Assembly: GCA_947494095.1 (NCBI GenBank)
Contig: CANLTI010000037.1
Location: 1 to 51,370, forward strand
Reading direction: 5' to 3'
Length of the DNA stretch: 51,370 nucleotides
DNA from: an uncultured Pseudomonadales bacterium
GTDB lineage: Bacteria; Pseudomonadota; Gammaproteobacteria; Pseudomonadales; Cellvibrionaceae
The notes under the pieces were generated by a model. That model worked only from the letters and a program-made list of their open reading frames with translations, did no database searches and was not told where the DNA came from. Both the position numbers and the translations under genes were made by a program. Of this stretch, positions 7,843-17,483 are shown one piece after another (position 1 is the stretch's first letter; every line of letters begins with the position of its first letter).

Positions 7843-8111
7843 TGACATTACATATTGTTAGCCAAAACAACCCTCTCGCTCTTAAAAACTGCCTCGCGGT
7901 GGCCGCCGCTGATGATGCTTTGATGTTTATTAACGATGGCGTGTATGCGCTTGCCACCCATGCAGCACTGGCAAAGCGCCCGCTCATTTATGCCTTAGAA
8001 GAGGACATCAAAGCCCGGGGCTTAACCCTGAGCCAAACAGTAAACCGTATTCATTACCGTCAATTTGTGGCACTAAGCTGTGAATACAACCCGGTACAAA
8101 GTTGGTATTAA
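7842..8111 (+). CDS. tusB: Sulfurtransferase complex subunit TusB
   Basis: An 89-residue DsrH-like subunit, the smallest of TusBCD. The opening MTLHIVSQN and the internal DALMFINDGVYAL are characteristic of the family. It overlaps the tusC stop by one base. The next gene, tusE, follows 78 bases later and completes the relay. Confidence 0.92.
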   Translation: MTLHIVSQNNPLALKNCLAVAAADDALMFINDGVYALATHAALAKRPLIYALEEDIKARGLTLSQTVNRIHYRQFVALSCEYNPVQSWY

Positions 8112-8189
8112 ATACAAACGATTATTAGATAAAAAAGGCTATGAGATAACAGCCGGAATTCAATCGATAAAACGTATAAGTGAATACGC

Positions 8190-8510
8190 ATGAGTGATAT
8201 TAACGCGCCGCTAGACCCTGAAGGTTTTTTGTTACATTTAGAAGACTGGACCCCTGAAATCGCCCAGCACATTGCCCAACAAGAAGGCATTACCCTGACA
8301 CCCGCACACTGGGAGATTATTACCAGCTTACAAACATTTTATAAAACGTTTGACCTAGCGCCCGCCATGCGGCCGCTCAGTAAATACATTGCCAGCACTT
8401 TAGGCAAAGAAAAGTCAGGCAGTATTTATTTGCTGAAGTTATTTCCCGGTAGCCCAGCCAAATATGGCGCCAAGATTGCTGGCCTACCCAAACCCGAAAA
8501 CTGCCTGTAA
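8190..8510 (+). CDS. tusE: Sulfur relay protein TusE (DsrC family)
   Basis: A 106-residue DsrC-fold protein that takes sulfur from TusBCD and delivers it to MnmA bound to tRNA. The family signature is at the C-terminus: KPENCL, with the sulfur-carrying Cys next to last. The internal segment from PLSKYIASTLG to LLKLFPGSPAKYG matches the DsrC/TusE core. It ends the plus-strand tus cluster and converges on the histidine kinase gene, with only 54 bases between them and no clear terminator. Confidence 0.93.
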   Translation: MSDINAPLDPEGFLLHLEDWTPEIAQHIAQQEGITLTPAHWEIITSLQTFYKTFDLAPAMRPLSKYIASTLGKEKSGSIYLLKLFPGSPAKYGAKIAGLPKPENCL

Positions 8511-8564
8511 AACTGCCGCCCATACAGTCAAAACTGGGCTGCGTTACGGTTGAGGGTGGGTACT

Positions 8565-11500
8565 TCACGTATGTTTATAAGGCGGTGTAATAGGCAGCGC
8601 AAAATAAAAGCACGCGCCTTTTGACTCTTCAGACTCTAGCCATAAACGGCCGCCGTGCTGAGCCACTATTTTTTGCACTATGCTTAAACCAATGCCCGTA
8701 CCGCCGCCATACTCATTACGACCATGTAAGCGTTTAAACACATCAAATATTTTTACTTGATAATCTTGAGGCACACCAATACCGTCATCTTTAACACTAA
8801 AAATCACCTCGCCACGTGCTTTGTGGCAATTTATCGCAATATTTTTTTCGGTATTATCATTGTATTTCATTGCGTTGGTTATTAGGTTTCTAAACACTTC
8901 GGCCACTCTTACTTTGTCGCAGTATACGGTCGCTAAAGGCGCCTCTAGGCTCACATAAACATTTAGCTCTTCTAGGCGTGGTAATAAAGACTCTAAAACA
9001 TCAACTACCACAGTATCAACATCTACCTCACCAAACGCCAGCTCGGTTTTACCTAAACGCGAAAAACTCAATAAATCACTAATTAAGCGCTCCATGTGGC
9101 AGGTTAAACGGGTAATACTATGCAGCATATTACGCCCATCTACATCCAAAATATTGGCATAGTCCTCGTGTAAAAAAGTTGCATAATTTGAAATGCCGCG
9201 CAGCGGCTCTTTTAAATCGTGGCTGGCAATGTGGGCAAAATCATCGAGCTCTTTATTTGAGCGCTTTAACGCTTCTGTTTTTTCTAGGTTATCTTGTTGC
9301 AGCAGTGTTTCATCGGTCGAGTCCCATAACACCCCTCGGGCGCGAACAATGCGGTTGGTATCATCTAAAAAATAGCGGTATTTACCGGTCACCCAAATTA
9401 CGCGACCAAACGCCGTGAGCATTCGGCAGCAAAACTCCGTTACCTCAAGCGTTTGCTTGGCAAGCTCGTCCACTAAACGCACCTCGGCTAGGTCATGTGG
9501 GTGTATATACTCGGCTAAACCTTCTACCTCGCCCGAAAAACTGCCCTCTTGCATATCTAATATTTTATAAATATTCGCACTCCAGCGAATCAAATTATTT
9601 GATCTGCGCCACTCCCAACTGCCCAATCCCGAGGCATCTAACCCCAAAGCAATTAATTCATTGCGCTGATCCAAATGCTGTTTTTGATCTAGACGCTCTT
9701 GCAGGTTATTAAAAACAATCACAGCGCCCATATTTTTATTGTGATCGGCTAATAAGGGGGTACATACGTACTCGACCGGTAAACAACTACCATTTTGGTG
9801 CGTAAAATACGCATCACCTGTACGCGTGCTTTGCCCTAAAGAGCAAGCTTTAAAAATAGGGTCACTATCATTGCGATCGGCCGTAAATACCGCGCTATAA
9901 AAATTTTTATGTAATAACGCAGCCTCGCTATACCCTAAAATAGTACACGCGGCCAAATTAATATACGTTACGCAGCCACGCGTATCGACGCCACACACAC
10001 CCTCGCCTAAATTAGCCATGAGTAAACGCAGTTGGTTTTCGCTGTCTCTGAGTGACTGCTGACTTTTAATGCGCTCAGATATATCGGCGATCAGCACTAA
10101 CGTGCGCACCGCGCCCCCCCACATCACCGATGAAAAAGTCACCTCGACGGGTAGGTAGTGTGTATTCAGACCTACTATATTAGCCATTAATATAATCGGT
10201 AGCGGCTCGGTATTTTTTGTTGACTCACGCTCTAATAGTTGCGCTACTAACTCTAAATCGCAATCGGGCAAGACCTCTTTAAGACAGGTATGACCCACCA
10301 CCAATGCCATCACGCGCTGAGCCATTTGATTGGAATATGTAATCACCCCGTCACCATCGACCACCAGCAACGACAACGGCATTGCCTCGATGACACCGTT
10401 GAGCGTTTGCGCCTGCTTGCGCCGCTCGGTCATATCTTCAGCGACACCCAAAATATAACGCGCCTTACCCTTAGCATCTAAAATCAAACATTTACGTGTA
10501 TACAGCCAGCGCTGGCCTATCGAGCTATTGACTACCTCTTCGCCCACCTCGAGTACACCGCCACGCGCTAAAAGCTGGTCCTCTTGTGCTGTACGGCGCT
10601 GCGCATCAGCCCGCGAAAAAAAATCATAGGCTGTTTTGCCTTCATATTCACTCGGGTGCATACCCAGCACCCGCTCTACATGATGATTAACACGGAGATA
10701 TTTTCTTGTTATTACATCTTTAACAAAAACAAATAACGGTATATTTTCAAAAATAGTATCTAAAAATATACGCTCTTCTTCGAGTATTTTAGAGTGCTCT
10801 GTAACCGCCTGCTCTAATGATTCGGCACTCACCAGTGCACTTAAAATTAACAGCGTAAATAACGTCATTAATATCAACAACAGCACCGTAATGGGTAATA
10901 ATGTATTTTGTAATTGATAATCAAGCCATAGCGGGTCATAAAATGCACTAAGGCGCCACCTGCGGTCGCCCACTTGCAGCCACTGCTCAAACGCAATAGC
11001 ATGAGGCAATGCCGTTAAACGCACTATATCGCCGGCCCCAAACAACCTTTGCCCCGAGTCTTCATCGTCAATTTTAAAGCCGTGGTAACGGCCGGCATAT
11101 TGCAAGCCAACCCCATACGATAAACTCGCCATATCAATGACCGCAGCCAATAACCTTGAGCGATCATCAGCAAATAACTGATGCACTAAAATCACAACTG
11201 GCGAGACCGCAACCTGTGTGGCCTCGCCGGCATGCGTATCGGTATCTAAACCGGCATCAACATCAACCAAGGCATACCACTGCGGGCGCTCGGCGGCGGC
11301 TTGCAAGGCGTGTAGGCCACGCGCATTACGGGCTAAGGGTATGCGTTTAATCGAGTCAAACGCTTTAACCGGATAAGTGTGCGAAATATAATAATTAGTC
11401 ATTTTTTTATTATTATATTGAGCCGTCAGTAATGCAGTCGCAAAATAGGGCAGCTCATGGTTAAGCGCTTGTTGGGCTAAAAAGGCTTTTTTGGCGGTGG

Positions 11501-12404
11501 CGGCGTACAGCGTATCAATGTGTGTTTTATCGCTCATCAAAAAAAAGCGAAGAGTTTGCATTTGCTGATAAACAGTGTGAATGCGATCGCTGAGTCTATG
11601 CGCGCTTTGAGCCAATAATGTTTTTTGTTCAAAAGACATATGCACTTTAAGCTGATGATACAGCACGCCATAGCAAATGGCCGACACACAAAACAAACCC
11701 AACACCGGTATAACAATTTTTAATTTACGGCTAAAACCCACTAATGGGTTGTCTATGGCAATCAGCAAAACACAAGGCACTACAATCGCCACCCCACACA
11801 GATTACCCCAGAATAAACTCACAGCAATATCAAAGACAGGCAGTGTCGCATCGCCCGCGTACAGCCATAGCGCCGGCAACAGACACGCCACGCATAATAC
11901 GGCAGGAAACACCCCCGCCATCATCATTAAACGCCATAACTGCGCACCATGAGTAAACACCCACAGGCCATCAACGCAAAAAAAACGTACCCATTTAGCG
12001 GCTAAATAAGCCTGTAGTACCGGTACAAACACTAGACTACTGACTAAAAAAACATGCGCTAAAAAAACAGCATCGAGATCAGAGGTATAGGGGTCATTAA
12101 AAAGACTATTAAGGCTTAAACGCTGACTGGTAACGTAAGCAAGTAACCCCCCGAGCATCACCGATAACGCATGAAGGTTGCCCCGCAACAGCAGCAGTGC
12201 CACAGCCACACCAGAGGCCGGCCAAAAGACACTTTGGTAACTCGCTGATGGTGCAAAATCAATACTCAGTGATACACAGCCGCAATACAGCAGGGCCGCA
12301 AGCAACACCTCTACAGCCTTAGGTGTGAGAGCATGCAAGGCAATGCGCTGGGTAACCGATGTGACAATAGCGATAAAGCGTATTGTTAATTTATTGATTG
12401 GCAT
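8565..12404 (-). CDS. Membrane sensor histidine kinase, MASE1 - CHASE-like - PAS x4 - HisKA - HATPase
   Basis: A 1279-residue hybrid-free kinase. Residues ~30-245 form a multi-pass MASE1-like region (FWPASGVAVALLLLRG). Residues ~255-495 are a periplasmic CHASE-like sensor, closed by a transmembrane helix at ~503-525. Four PAS domains follow at about 545-660, 670-785, 790-905 and 915-1035. HisKA has the phosphoacceptor in ASHDLKEPLR (His near 1062). The HATPase shows NLITNAMKYND, KDDGIGVP and GGGTGIGLSIV. There is no receiver domain; the two receiver proteins encoded just upstream in the same operon are the natural partners. The HisKA is of the bacteriophytochrome/Rcp-partner type (DLKEPLR). 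The ligand cannot be inferred. The start at 12404 gives a basic cytoplasmic N-terminus before the first helix. Confidence 0.9.
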   Translation of the reverse strand: MPINKLTIRFIAIVTSVTQRIALHALTPKAVEVLLAALLYCGCVSLSIDFAPSASYQSVFWPASGVAVALLLLRGNLHALSVMLGGLLAYVTSQRLSLNSLFNDPYTSDLDAVFLAHVFLVSSLVFVPVLQAYLAAKWVRFFCVDGLWVFTHGAQLWRLMMMAGVFPAVLCVACLLPALWLYAGDATLPVFDIAVSLFWGNLCGVAIVVPCVLLIAIDNPLVGFSRKLKIVIPVLGLFCVSAICYGVLYHQLKVHMSFEQKTLLAQSAHRLSDRIHTVYQQMQTLRFFLMSDKTHIDTLYAATAKKAFLAQQALNHELPYFATALLTAQYNNKKMTNYYISHTYPVKAFDSIKRIPLARNARGLHALQAAAERPQWYALVDVDAGLDTDTHAGEATQVAVSPVVILVHQLFADDRSRLLAAVIDMASLSYGVGLQYAGRYHGFKIDDEDSGQRLFGAGDIVRLTALPHAIAFEQWLQVGDRRWRLSAFYDPLWLDYQLQNTLLPITVLLLILMTLFTLLILSALVSAESLEQAVTEHSKILEEERIFLDTIFENIPLFVFVKDVITRKYLRVNHHVERVLGMHPSEYEGKTAYDFFSRADAQRRTAQEDQLLARGGVLEVGEEVVNSSIGQRWLYTRKCLILDAKGKARYILGVAEDMTERRKQAQTLNGVIEAMPLSLLVVDGDGVITYSNQMAQRVMALVVGHTCLKEVLPDCDLELVAQLLERESTKNTEPLPIILMANIVGLNTHYLPVEVTFSSVMWGGAVRTLVLIADISERIKSQQSLRDSENQLRLLMANLGEGVCGVDTRGCVTYINLAACTILGYSEAALLHKNFYSAVFTADRNDSDPIFKACSLGQSTRTGDAYFTHQNGSCLPVEYVCTPLLADHNKNMGAVIVFNNLQERLDQKQHLDQRNELIALGLDASGLGSWEWRRSNNLIRWSANIYKILDMQEGSFSGEVEGLAEYIHPHDLAEVRLVDELAKQTLEVTEFCCRMLTAFGRVIWVTGKYRYFLDDTNRIVRARGVLWDSTDETLLQQDNLEKTEALKRSNKELDDFAHIASHDLKEPLRGISNYATFLHEDYANILDVDGRNMLHSITRLTCHMERLISDLLSFSRLGKTELAFGEVDVDTVVVDVLESLLPRLEELNVYVSLEAPLATVYCDKVRVAEVFRNLITNAMKYNDNTEKNIAINCHKARGEVIFSVKDDGIGVPQDYQVKIFDVFKRLHGRNEYGGGTGIGLSIVQKIVAQHGGRLWLESEESKGACFYFALPITPPYKHT

Positions 12405-12440
12405 AAACCCAACACCGTTTTTAGCACCGCCAATAACAGG

Positions 12441-14162
12441 CTACGGCTTGGGGTTAATCAGCGGATAACGCTTAAAAAATGCGGGCCAGCCATCTTTGAC
12501 CGATGAGGGTTTGCCAAAATAAAACCCCTGTAGTAAATCACACCCTACGTTAGAGGCCAACGATAATTCGGCTTGTGTTTCGACCCCTTCGGCAATAATG
12601 TCGAGCCCTAAGCTATGACCTAATGCCGTTACAGCGCTAATCACTTTTTTATTGCGTGAGTCGCGTGCGTTATCTAAAAAGAAGTGTTTATCAATTTTAA
12701 GGGTGTCCAGCGGCAACTTTGTTAGATACGCCATTGAGCTATACCCTGTGCCAAAATCATCTACCGCTATGCGCAAGCCTTTATCGTGTAAACGGTTAAG
12801 TAACGCCACGCTGCGCTCTGGGTGAAGCATGAGCGTGGACTCCGTAATTTCTAATTCAACCCGTGTAGGGTCTACTTGATGCTGAGCAATAGAATCCTCT
12901 ACCGAGCGCGTAATCGATTTACTGTAGCAATAGTTAGCCGGAATATTCAAACATAAATCGGCACTAATATTACTGTCGGCGAGTTTTTTAGCTTGGCTAA
13001 AAGACTCAAAAAATAGCCAATCATGAAAAGGCTCGGCCAAGCCTAATCGGTCGATCATTTCAATCAATTCTAGCGCATAAACCTCGTAATCGTTTCTTGG
13101 CCAACGGCTCAATACCTCTAATCGCTTGAGGTCGTAACCGTGCGTACTCACGATAGGCTGAAAGACCAACGCCAAGTCACCATTGGCAATAGCCTTAGGC
13201 AAATCACGCTCTAATACCTGCTGGCGCGTCCATTCGCGTTTGTACTTTTCAGAAAAGCTAACAAAACTCAGGTCATCGCTGCGCTTGGCTCGCTGCAAAG
13301 CCTCCTCGGCTTGCTTTAGTAGGTCGTCGCCGCTACTGGCCGTATCCGGAAAAATAGATATTCCAATGGATATTTTTATTGTTTGATTTTTACCGTCGAC
13401 TAAAATGGGCTGCTCAATGGCCTCTATCAATTTTTGTGCGATTTTATTGCACATATCGACTTCTAATTGCTCGAGTAAAATAGCAAATTCATCGGCACCT
13501 AAACGTGCAGGGCTATCAGTGGCGCGGCAATTTTTACGAATACGGGCGGCAACTTCTTGCAATATCGCATCGCCATGCTCTTGCCCATAGCCGTCATTGA
13601 GTGGTTTAAATTTATTAATATCAATATGCAAAATGGCGCATTTTTGGTTGTAGCGATTGCAGCGGTGAATGGCTTGACCCAAGCGGTTGATTAGTAAGCT
13701 GCGGTTTAATAAACCCGTTAAGGCGTCATAGTGCGCAAGGCGTGTTAATTGTTTTTGTAAGTTTGCCGTTTGTAATGCACTACGGATGGCACCATACAAT
13801 CTTGTGGCATCGACATCACTTTTAACCAAATAATCTTGCGCGCCGCTTTGTAGCATTTCGACGGCGGTCTCCTCATCGCCCTCACCGGTTAATACAATAA
13901 CAGGCAGTAATTCGGCTGCGTATTCATGCCTAATATTTTTAAGCACTTGCAAGCCATTCTCACCTGGCAATTGATAATCTAAGATGCAACAGCATGGATT
14001 GTACTGGTCAATAATCGCTTCAATATTTAAGCCGTCGTTGCGCTCGACAACTAAAGGAAACTCATTTTTGTACTTTTTAAGGTAGCGCTTATAGGCTTTG
14101 CGGTCATCTGGATTGTCATCGATGATTAAAATGGGGCGCTCTTGCTCGAGTGTATCGCTCAT
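12441..14162 (-). CDS. Response regulator with GGDEF (GADEF) and EAL domains
   Basis: 573 residues. The receiver domain (~10-125) has the acidic pair DD near 15-16, phosphoacceptor D62 in ILDYQLPGENG and a distal Lys in YLVKSD. The diguanylate cyclase domain (~140-295) carries GADEF at 222-226 in place of GGDEF. An RxxD inhibitory site (RATD, 213-216) is spaced five residues before it, as in active cyclases. The EAL domain (~315-560) has EVL at 349-351, LEITES, DDFGTGYSS and EGVETQAE, so most metal ligands of a c-di-GMP phosphodiesterase are kept. It may be a phosphodiesterase with a weak or allosteric cyclase domain; assay is needed. Its ATG overlaps the stop of the upstream regulator gene (ATGA). 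Confidence 0.92.
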   Translation of the reverse strand: MSDTLEQERPILIIDDNPDDRKAYKRYLKKYKNEFPLVVERNDGLNIEAIIDQYNPCCCILDYQLPGENGLQVLKNIRHEYAAELLPVIVLTGEGDEETAVEMLQSGAQDYLVKSDVDATRLYGAIRSALQTANLQKQLTRLAHYDALTGLLNRSLLINRLGQAIHRCNRYNQKCAILHIDINKFKPLNDGYGQEHGDAILQEVAARIRKNCRATDSPARLGADEFAILLEQLEVDMCNKIAQKLIEAIEQPILVDGKNQTIKISIGISIFPDTASSGDDLLKQAEEALQRAKRSDDLSFVSFSEKYKREWTRQQVLERDLPKAIANGDLALVFQPIVSTHGYDLKRLEVLSRWPRNDYEVYALELIEMIDRLGLAEPFHDWLFFESFSQAKKLADSNISADLCLNIPANYCYSKSITRSVEDSIAQHQVDPTRVELEITESTLMLHPERSVALLNRLHDKGLRIAVDDFGTGYSSMAYLTKLPLDTLKIDKHFFLDNARDSRNKKVISAVTALGHSLGLDIIAEGVETQAELSLASNVGCDLLQGFYFGKPSSVKDGWPAFFKRYPLINPKP

Positions 14163-14587
14163 TCAGTGGCCTCAAAACACGACAAAGGTAAACGTGCAGT
14201 ATGCAGCCAAAAGGCAATAATATGATCGATAGCCTGCATAAAGCCTACTGTACTTAGCGGTTTTGTCACAAAGGCATTTGCGCCCGCTTGATAGCTGCGC
14301 TGAATATCAAGTGGAGCATCAGAAGTTGTAAACATAACAACTGGTACATACCGCAGACTCTGACGAAGACTTTGCAGAAGGCTAACACCATCTTTTCCCG
14401 GTAGATTAATATCCAAAAGCAATAAGCCCACCATTGACTGCCTGGAGGTTTGAGCAGTTAAGTACTCTAAGGCTTTTTCAGCCCGTGCAAAATGAACTAG
14501 CGGGTTGGCCACCTCAAGGCGGCGCAACGATCGTTTGAGCGCCAGTACATCATCATCGCTATCGTCCACCACGCAAATCAAAGGCAT
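14159..14587 (-). CDS. Single-domain response regulator (Rcp1-like)
   Basis: The ATG at 14587 starts a standard receiver: CVVDDSDDD, phosphoacceptor in LLLLDINLPGKDG, TTSD and a distal Lys in FVTKPLS, with no output domain. The open frame continues upstream to 14659 (ATG) or 14662 (TTG), which would add a basic tail. A GAGGAG lies ~15 bases before 14587, so the exact start is uncertain. Receivers of this form (extra Asp residues after VDD, LPGKDG) typically pair with phytochrome-like kinases. It is the first gene of the signalling operon and overlaps the next by four bases. Confidence 0.85.
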   Translation of the reverse strand: MPLICVVDDSDDDVLALKRSLRRLEVANPLVHFARAEKALEYLTAQTSRQSMVGLLLLDINLPGKDGVSLLQSLRQSLRYVPVVMFTTSDAPLDIQRSYQAGANAFVTKPLSTVGFMQAIDHIIAFWLHTARLPLSCFEATE

Positions 14588-14807
14588 TTGATAACTGACT
14601 TGCTCCTCTCCCCTTATCACTCGTGTAATCCTCAACCCAATCCAGCCTATAAAACCCATCAATGAAAATATGGCGCCTTAATTGAGCATAGTTGATGACT
14701 TAAAAGCTGCAACACGCGCTAGGCTAAAGCCACTATTTAGCTGCGCTTTACGTTACAATAATAATGGCTAATCCAGCCCACAGACAGCCCACAAAGAAGG
14801 TATCCAC

Positions 14808-15494
14808 ATGACCCAAGATGAGTTAAAACAAGCCGTTGCTCAAGCCGCCTTACACTATATTGCGCCTAAGCTTACGCCTACGAGTATTTTGGGTATTGGT
14901 ACAGGCTCTACGGCCAATTTTTTTATCGATGGTCTTGCGGCTTATAAGTCACAATTTGCCGCCGCAGTTGCCAGCTCTGAAGCCAGTGCTCAGCGCTTAG
15001 CGGCACTGGGTATTAAAGTGCTTGATCTCAATGAAGTGAGTGGCCTCAGCTTATATATTGACGGCGCCGACGAATGCAATGAACATCTTGAGATGATCAA
15101 AGGCGGTGGCGCGGCACTCACACGCGAAAAAATAGTCGCCGCCACAGCCGACGAATTTGTTTGCATTGCTGATAACAGCAAAATGGTCACGACCTTAGGG
15201 CGTTTCCCTCTACCTGTCGAAGTCATCCCCATGGCGCGCGCATACGCGACACGCGAGCTCGAAAAACTAGGGGCCACAGTGGTGTATCGCCAGGGCGTTA
15301 TCACCGATAATAACGCCGTCATTTTAGATGTGCACGGCCTCACCATTACCGAGGCCAAAGCCCTCGAGGCACGCATCAATCAAATTGCCGGCGTCATTAC
15401 CAATGGTTTATTTGCTGCACGCCCAGCCAATGTATTACTTTTAGGCACCCCTACAGGCGTTAAGACCCTATACGCTAAAGCGCCTCATGCATAG
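14808..15494 (+). CDS. rpiA: Ribose-5-phosphate isomerase A
   Basis: 228 residues, the usual length. It interconverts ribose 5-phosphate and ribulose 5-phosphate in the pentose phosphate pathway. The family motifs are intact: [13 protein letters not shown] near residue 30, YIDGADE near 82 and [11 protein letters not shown] near 97, which supply the phosphate loop and catalytic Asp/Glu/Lys residues. The ATG has AAGAAGG upstream. serA follows in the same direction after ~175 bases, as in enterics. Confidence 0.96.
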   Translation: MTQDELKQAVAQAALHYIAPKLTPTSILGIGTGSTANFFIDGLAAYKSQFAAAVASSEASAQRLAALGIKVLDLNEVSGLSLYIDGADECNEHLEMIKGGGAALTREKIVAATADEFVCIADNSKMVTTLGRFPLPVEVIPMARAYATRELEKLGATVVYRQGVITDNNAVILDVHGLTITEAKALEARINQIAGVITNGLFAARPANVLLLGTPTGVKTLYAKAPHA

Positions 15495-15670
15495 CACCCT
15501 TGCTCAGTTTTACCCAGAGCGCACGCATCTTCATATACTCATAACACCGATGATTATGCTAGAATTGTGACCCATTTTTAGACGCGCCATGTTGCTGGTG
15601 CGATTTGTTCGGTGCGCCGCAGCTTAAGTGCCTCACCGCTTTTCAATTAACAATAGATGTAGGTAACCAT

Positions 15671-16903
15671 ATGTGCGCGGAAAAAACCTCTCTCGACAAG
15701 AGCAAAATCAAATTTGTATTGTTAGAGGGTGTTCATCAATCAGCTGTTGATACCTTACACGACGCTGGCTATACCAATATCGACTACCTCAAAACGGCAC
15801 TCACCGATAAAGAGCTAATCGAACGCGTCAAAGATGCGCACTTTGTTGGCTTGCGCTCGCGCACACAACTCACACGCGCCGTCTTTGAAAAAGCCGAAAA
15901 ACTCATTGCCGTAGGCTGCTTTTGTATTGGCACCAACCAAGTCGACTTACAAGCTGCGCAAGAGCACGGCGTTGCCGTTTTTAACGCCCCCTACTCCAAC
16001 ACCCGCAGTGTTGCCGAGCTTGTTATTGCAGAGGCTATTTTATTATTGCGTGGTATTCCCACTAAAAATGCAGGCTGTCATCGCGGCGAATGGTTAAAGT
16101 CAGCGGCGGGCTCTTATGAAATACGCGGTAAAACACTTGGCCTAGTGGGTTACGGCTCTATTGGCTCACAAGTTAGCGTATTGGCCGAAGCCCTCGGCAT
16201 GCGCGTTATATTTTGCGATGTTGTTAACAAGCTACCGATGGGCAATGCCACCCAAGTAGCCAACCTTAAAAAATTACTCGCCGAAGCTGATATCGTTAGC
16301 TTACACGTTCCCGAAATTGCCGACACTAAAGACATGATGGGCGCAAAACAATTTGCCCAAATGAAAAAAGGCGCCATCTTTATTAATGCCGCACGTGGCA
16401 CCGTGGTCGAGATTGACGCATTAGCTGCAGCCTTAGATAGTGGCCACTTAGCCGGTGCAGCTATCGATGTATTCCCTGTAGAACCCAAAGGCAATGACGA
16501 TGAGTTTGTCAGCCCACTGCGCGCTTTTGACAACTGCATTCTTACCCCGCATATCGGCGGATCAACCGCTGAAGCACAAGAAAACATAGGCTTAGAAGTC
16601 GCCAGCAAACTGGTAAAATACTCTGACAACGGCACCACCACCAGCTCGGTTAACTTCCCTGAAGTGGCGCTACCCATACAAACCAATACGCACCGCTTAT
16701 TGCACGTACACAGTAATGAGCCGGGTATGCTGGTCGCTATTAACCAAATTTTTAGCAGCAACAATATCAATATTAGCGGCCAGTACCTGCAAACCAATGA
16801 AAGCGTAGGCTATGTTGTCGTCGACGCTGCCAACTACAAAGAGGAAGTCCTAGAGCAATTACGTAATATTCCAGGCACTATCCGTTGCCGCGTATTGCTT
16901 TAA
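15671..16903 (+). CDS. serA: D-3-phosphoglycerate dehydrogenase
   Basis: The start at 15671 gives 410 residues, matching E. coli SerA in length and N-terminal sequence (SLDKSKIKFVLLEGVHQ); an upstream in-frame ATG at 15605 would add an unsupported leader. AGGTAA precedes the chosen ATG. It oxidises 3-phosphoglycerate to 3-phosphohydroxypyruvate, the first step of serine synthesis. The Rossmann motif GLVGYGSIGSQ, the NAARGTVVEID segment and the catalytic TPHIGGST are present. A C-terminal ACT domain (~335-410) indicates feedback inhibition by serine. A terminator follows at 16939. Confidence 0.96.
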   Translation: MCAEKTSLDKSKIKFVLLEGVHQSAVDTLHDAGYTNIDYLKTALTDKELIERVKDAHFVGLRSRTQLTRAVFEKAEKLIAVGCFCIGTNQVDLQAAQEHGVAVFNAPYSNTRSVAELVIAEAILLLRGIPTKNAGCHRGEWLKSAAGSYEIRGKTLGLVGYGSIGSQVSVLAEALGMRVIFCDVVNKLPMGNATQVANLKKLLAEADIVSLHVPEIADTKDMMGAKQFAQMKKGAIFINAARGTVVEIDALAAALDSGHLAGAAIDVFPVEPKGNDDEFVSPLRAFDNCILTPHIGGSTAEAQENIGLEVASKLVKYSDNGTTTSSVNFPEVALPIQTNTHRLLHVHSNEPGMLVAINQIFSSNNINISGQYLQTNESVGYVVVDAANYKEEVLEQLRNIPGTIRCRVLL

Positions 16904-16938
16904 TCGCACATAGGCCAAGGCTCTATCACAGTCAACCC

Positions 16939-16966
16939 AAAAGAGGCCTTAGCGCCTCTTTTTTTA
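16939..16966 (+). terminator. Intrinsic terminator after serA
   Basis: The stem AAGAGGC/GCCTCTT has a six-base loop and a T-run, ~40 bases past the serA stop. Confidence 0.88.
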
Positions 16967-16997
16967 CGTCTAAAATACATTACCGCGAGGCCAAGAC

Positions 16998-17408
16998 ATG
17001 GATTACCTCTTTAAGCAACACTTTAAAGTACGCGACTACGAATGCGACTTACAAGGCATTGTCAATAATAGTGTTTATCAAAATTACCTCGAGCATGCAC
17101 GGCATGAATTTTTACTCAGCAAAGACATCCACTTTGCCGAACTCGCCCGCCAAGGCGTTAACCTCGTTGTGACCCGGGCCGAACTGGACTATAAAGCCTC
17201 ACTCAGAAGCGGAGATTGTTTTTGGATTGGTGTTAACCACACCCCTAAAGGCGCCTTACGAGGGGTATTTAGCCAAAATATTTATAAAGATAACGGCGCC
17301 AACAAGACAACCCTAGTGCTCAATAGCGCATTTACCTGGGCCGCCATTAGCCCCGAGGGCAAGCCACTCAAAGCTCAACACATTATCGACAAACTGCACC
17401 GGGACTAA
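16998..17408 (+). CDS. Acyl-CoA thioesterase, 4HBT/YbgC-like hotdog protein
   Basis: 136 residues with the single hotdog fold of the 4-hydroxybenzoyl-CoA thioesterase class. The segment DYECDLQGIVNNSVYQNYLE matches the family's active-site helix, with Asp in the D-x-x-G-x-V-N arrangement. It probably hydrolyses an acyl-CoA or acyl-ACP thioester; the substrate is not predictable. It lies just after the serA terminator and converges on the hydrolase gene. Confidence 0.85.
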   Translation: MDYLFKQHFKVRDYECDLQGIVNNSVYQNYLEHARHEFLLSKDIHFAELARQGVNLVVTRAELDYKASLRSGDCFWIGVNHTPKGALRGVFSQNIYKDNGANKTTLVLNSAFTWAAISPEGKPLKAQHIIDKLHRD

Positions 17409-17483
17409 ACCGCACCAAAGCAACACAGTGCTTTAGCAGTCTGGGGCTAGAGTATTTAGCAAGCCGCGAGCTCGAAGACCGGC

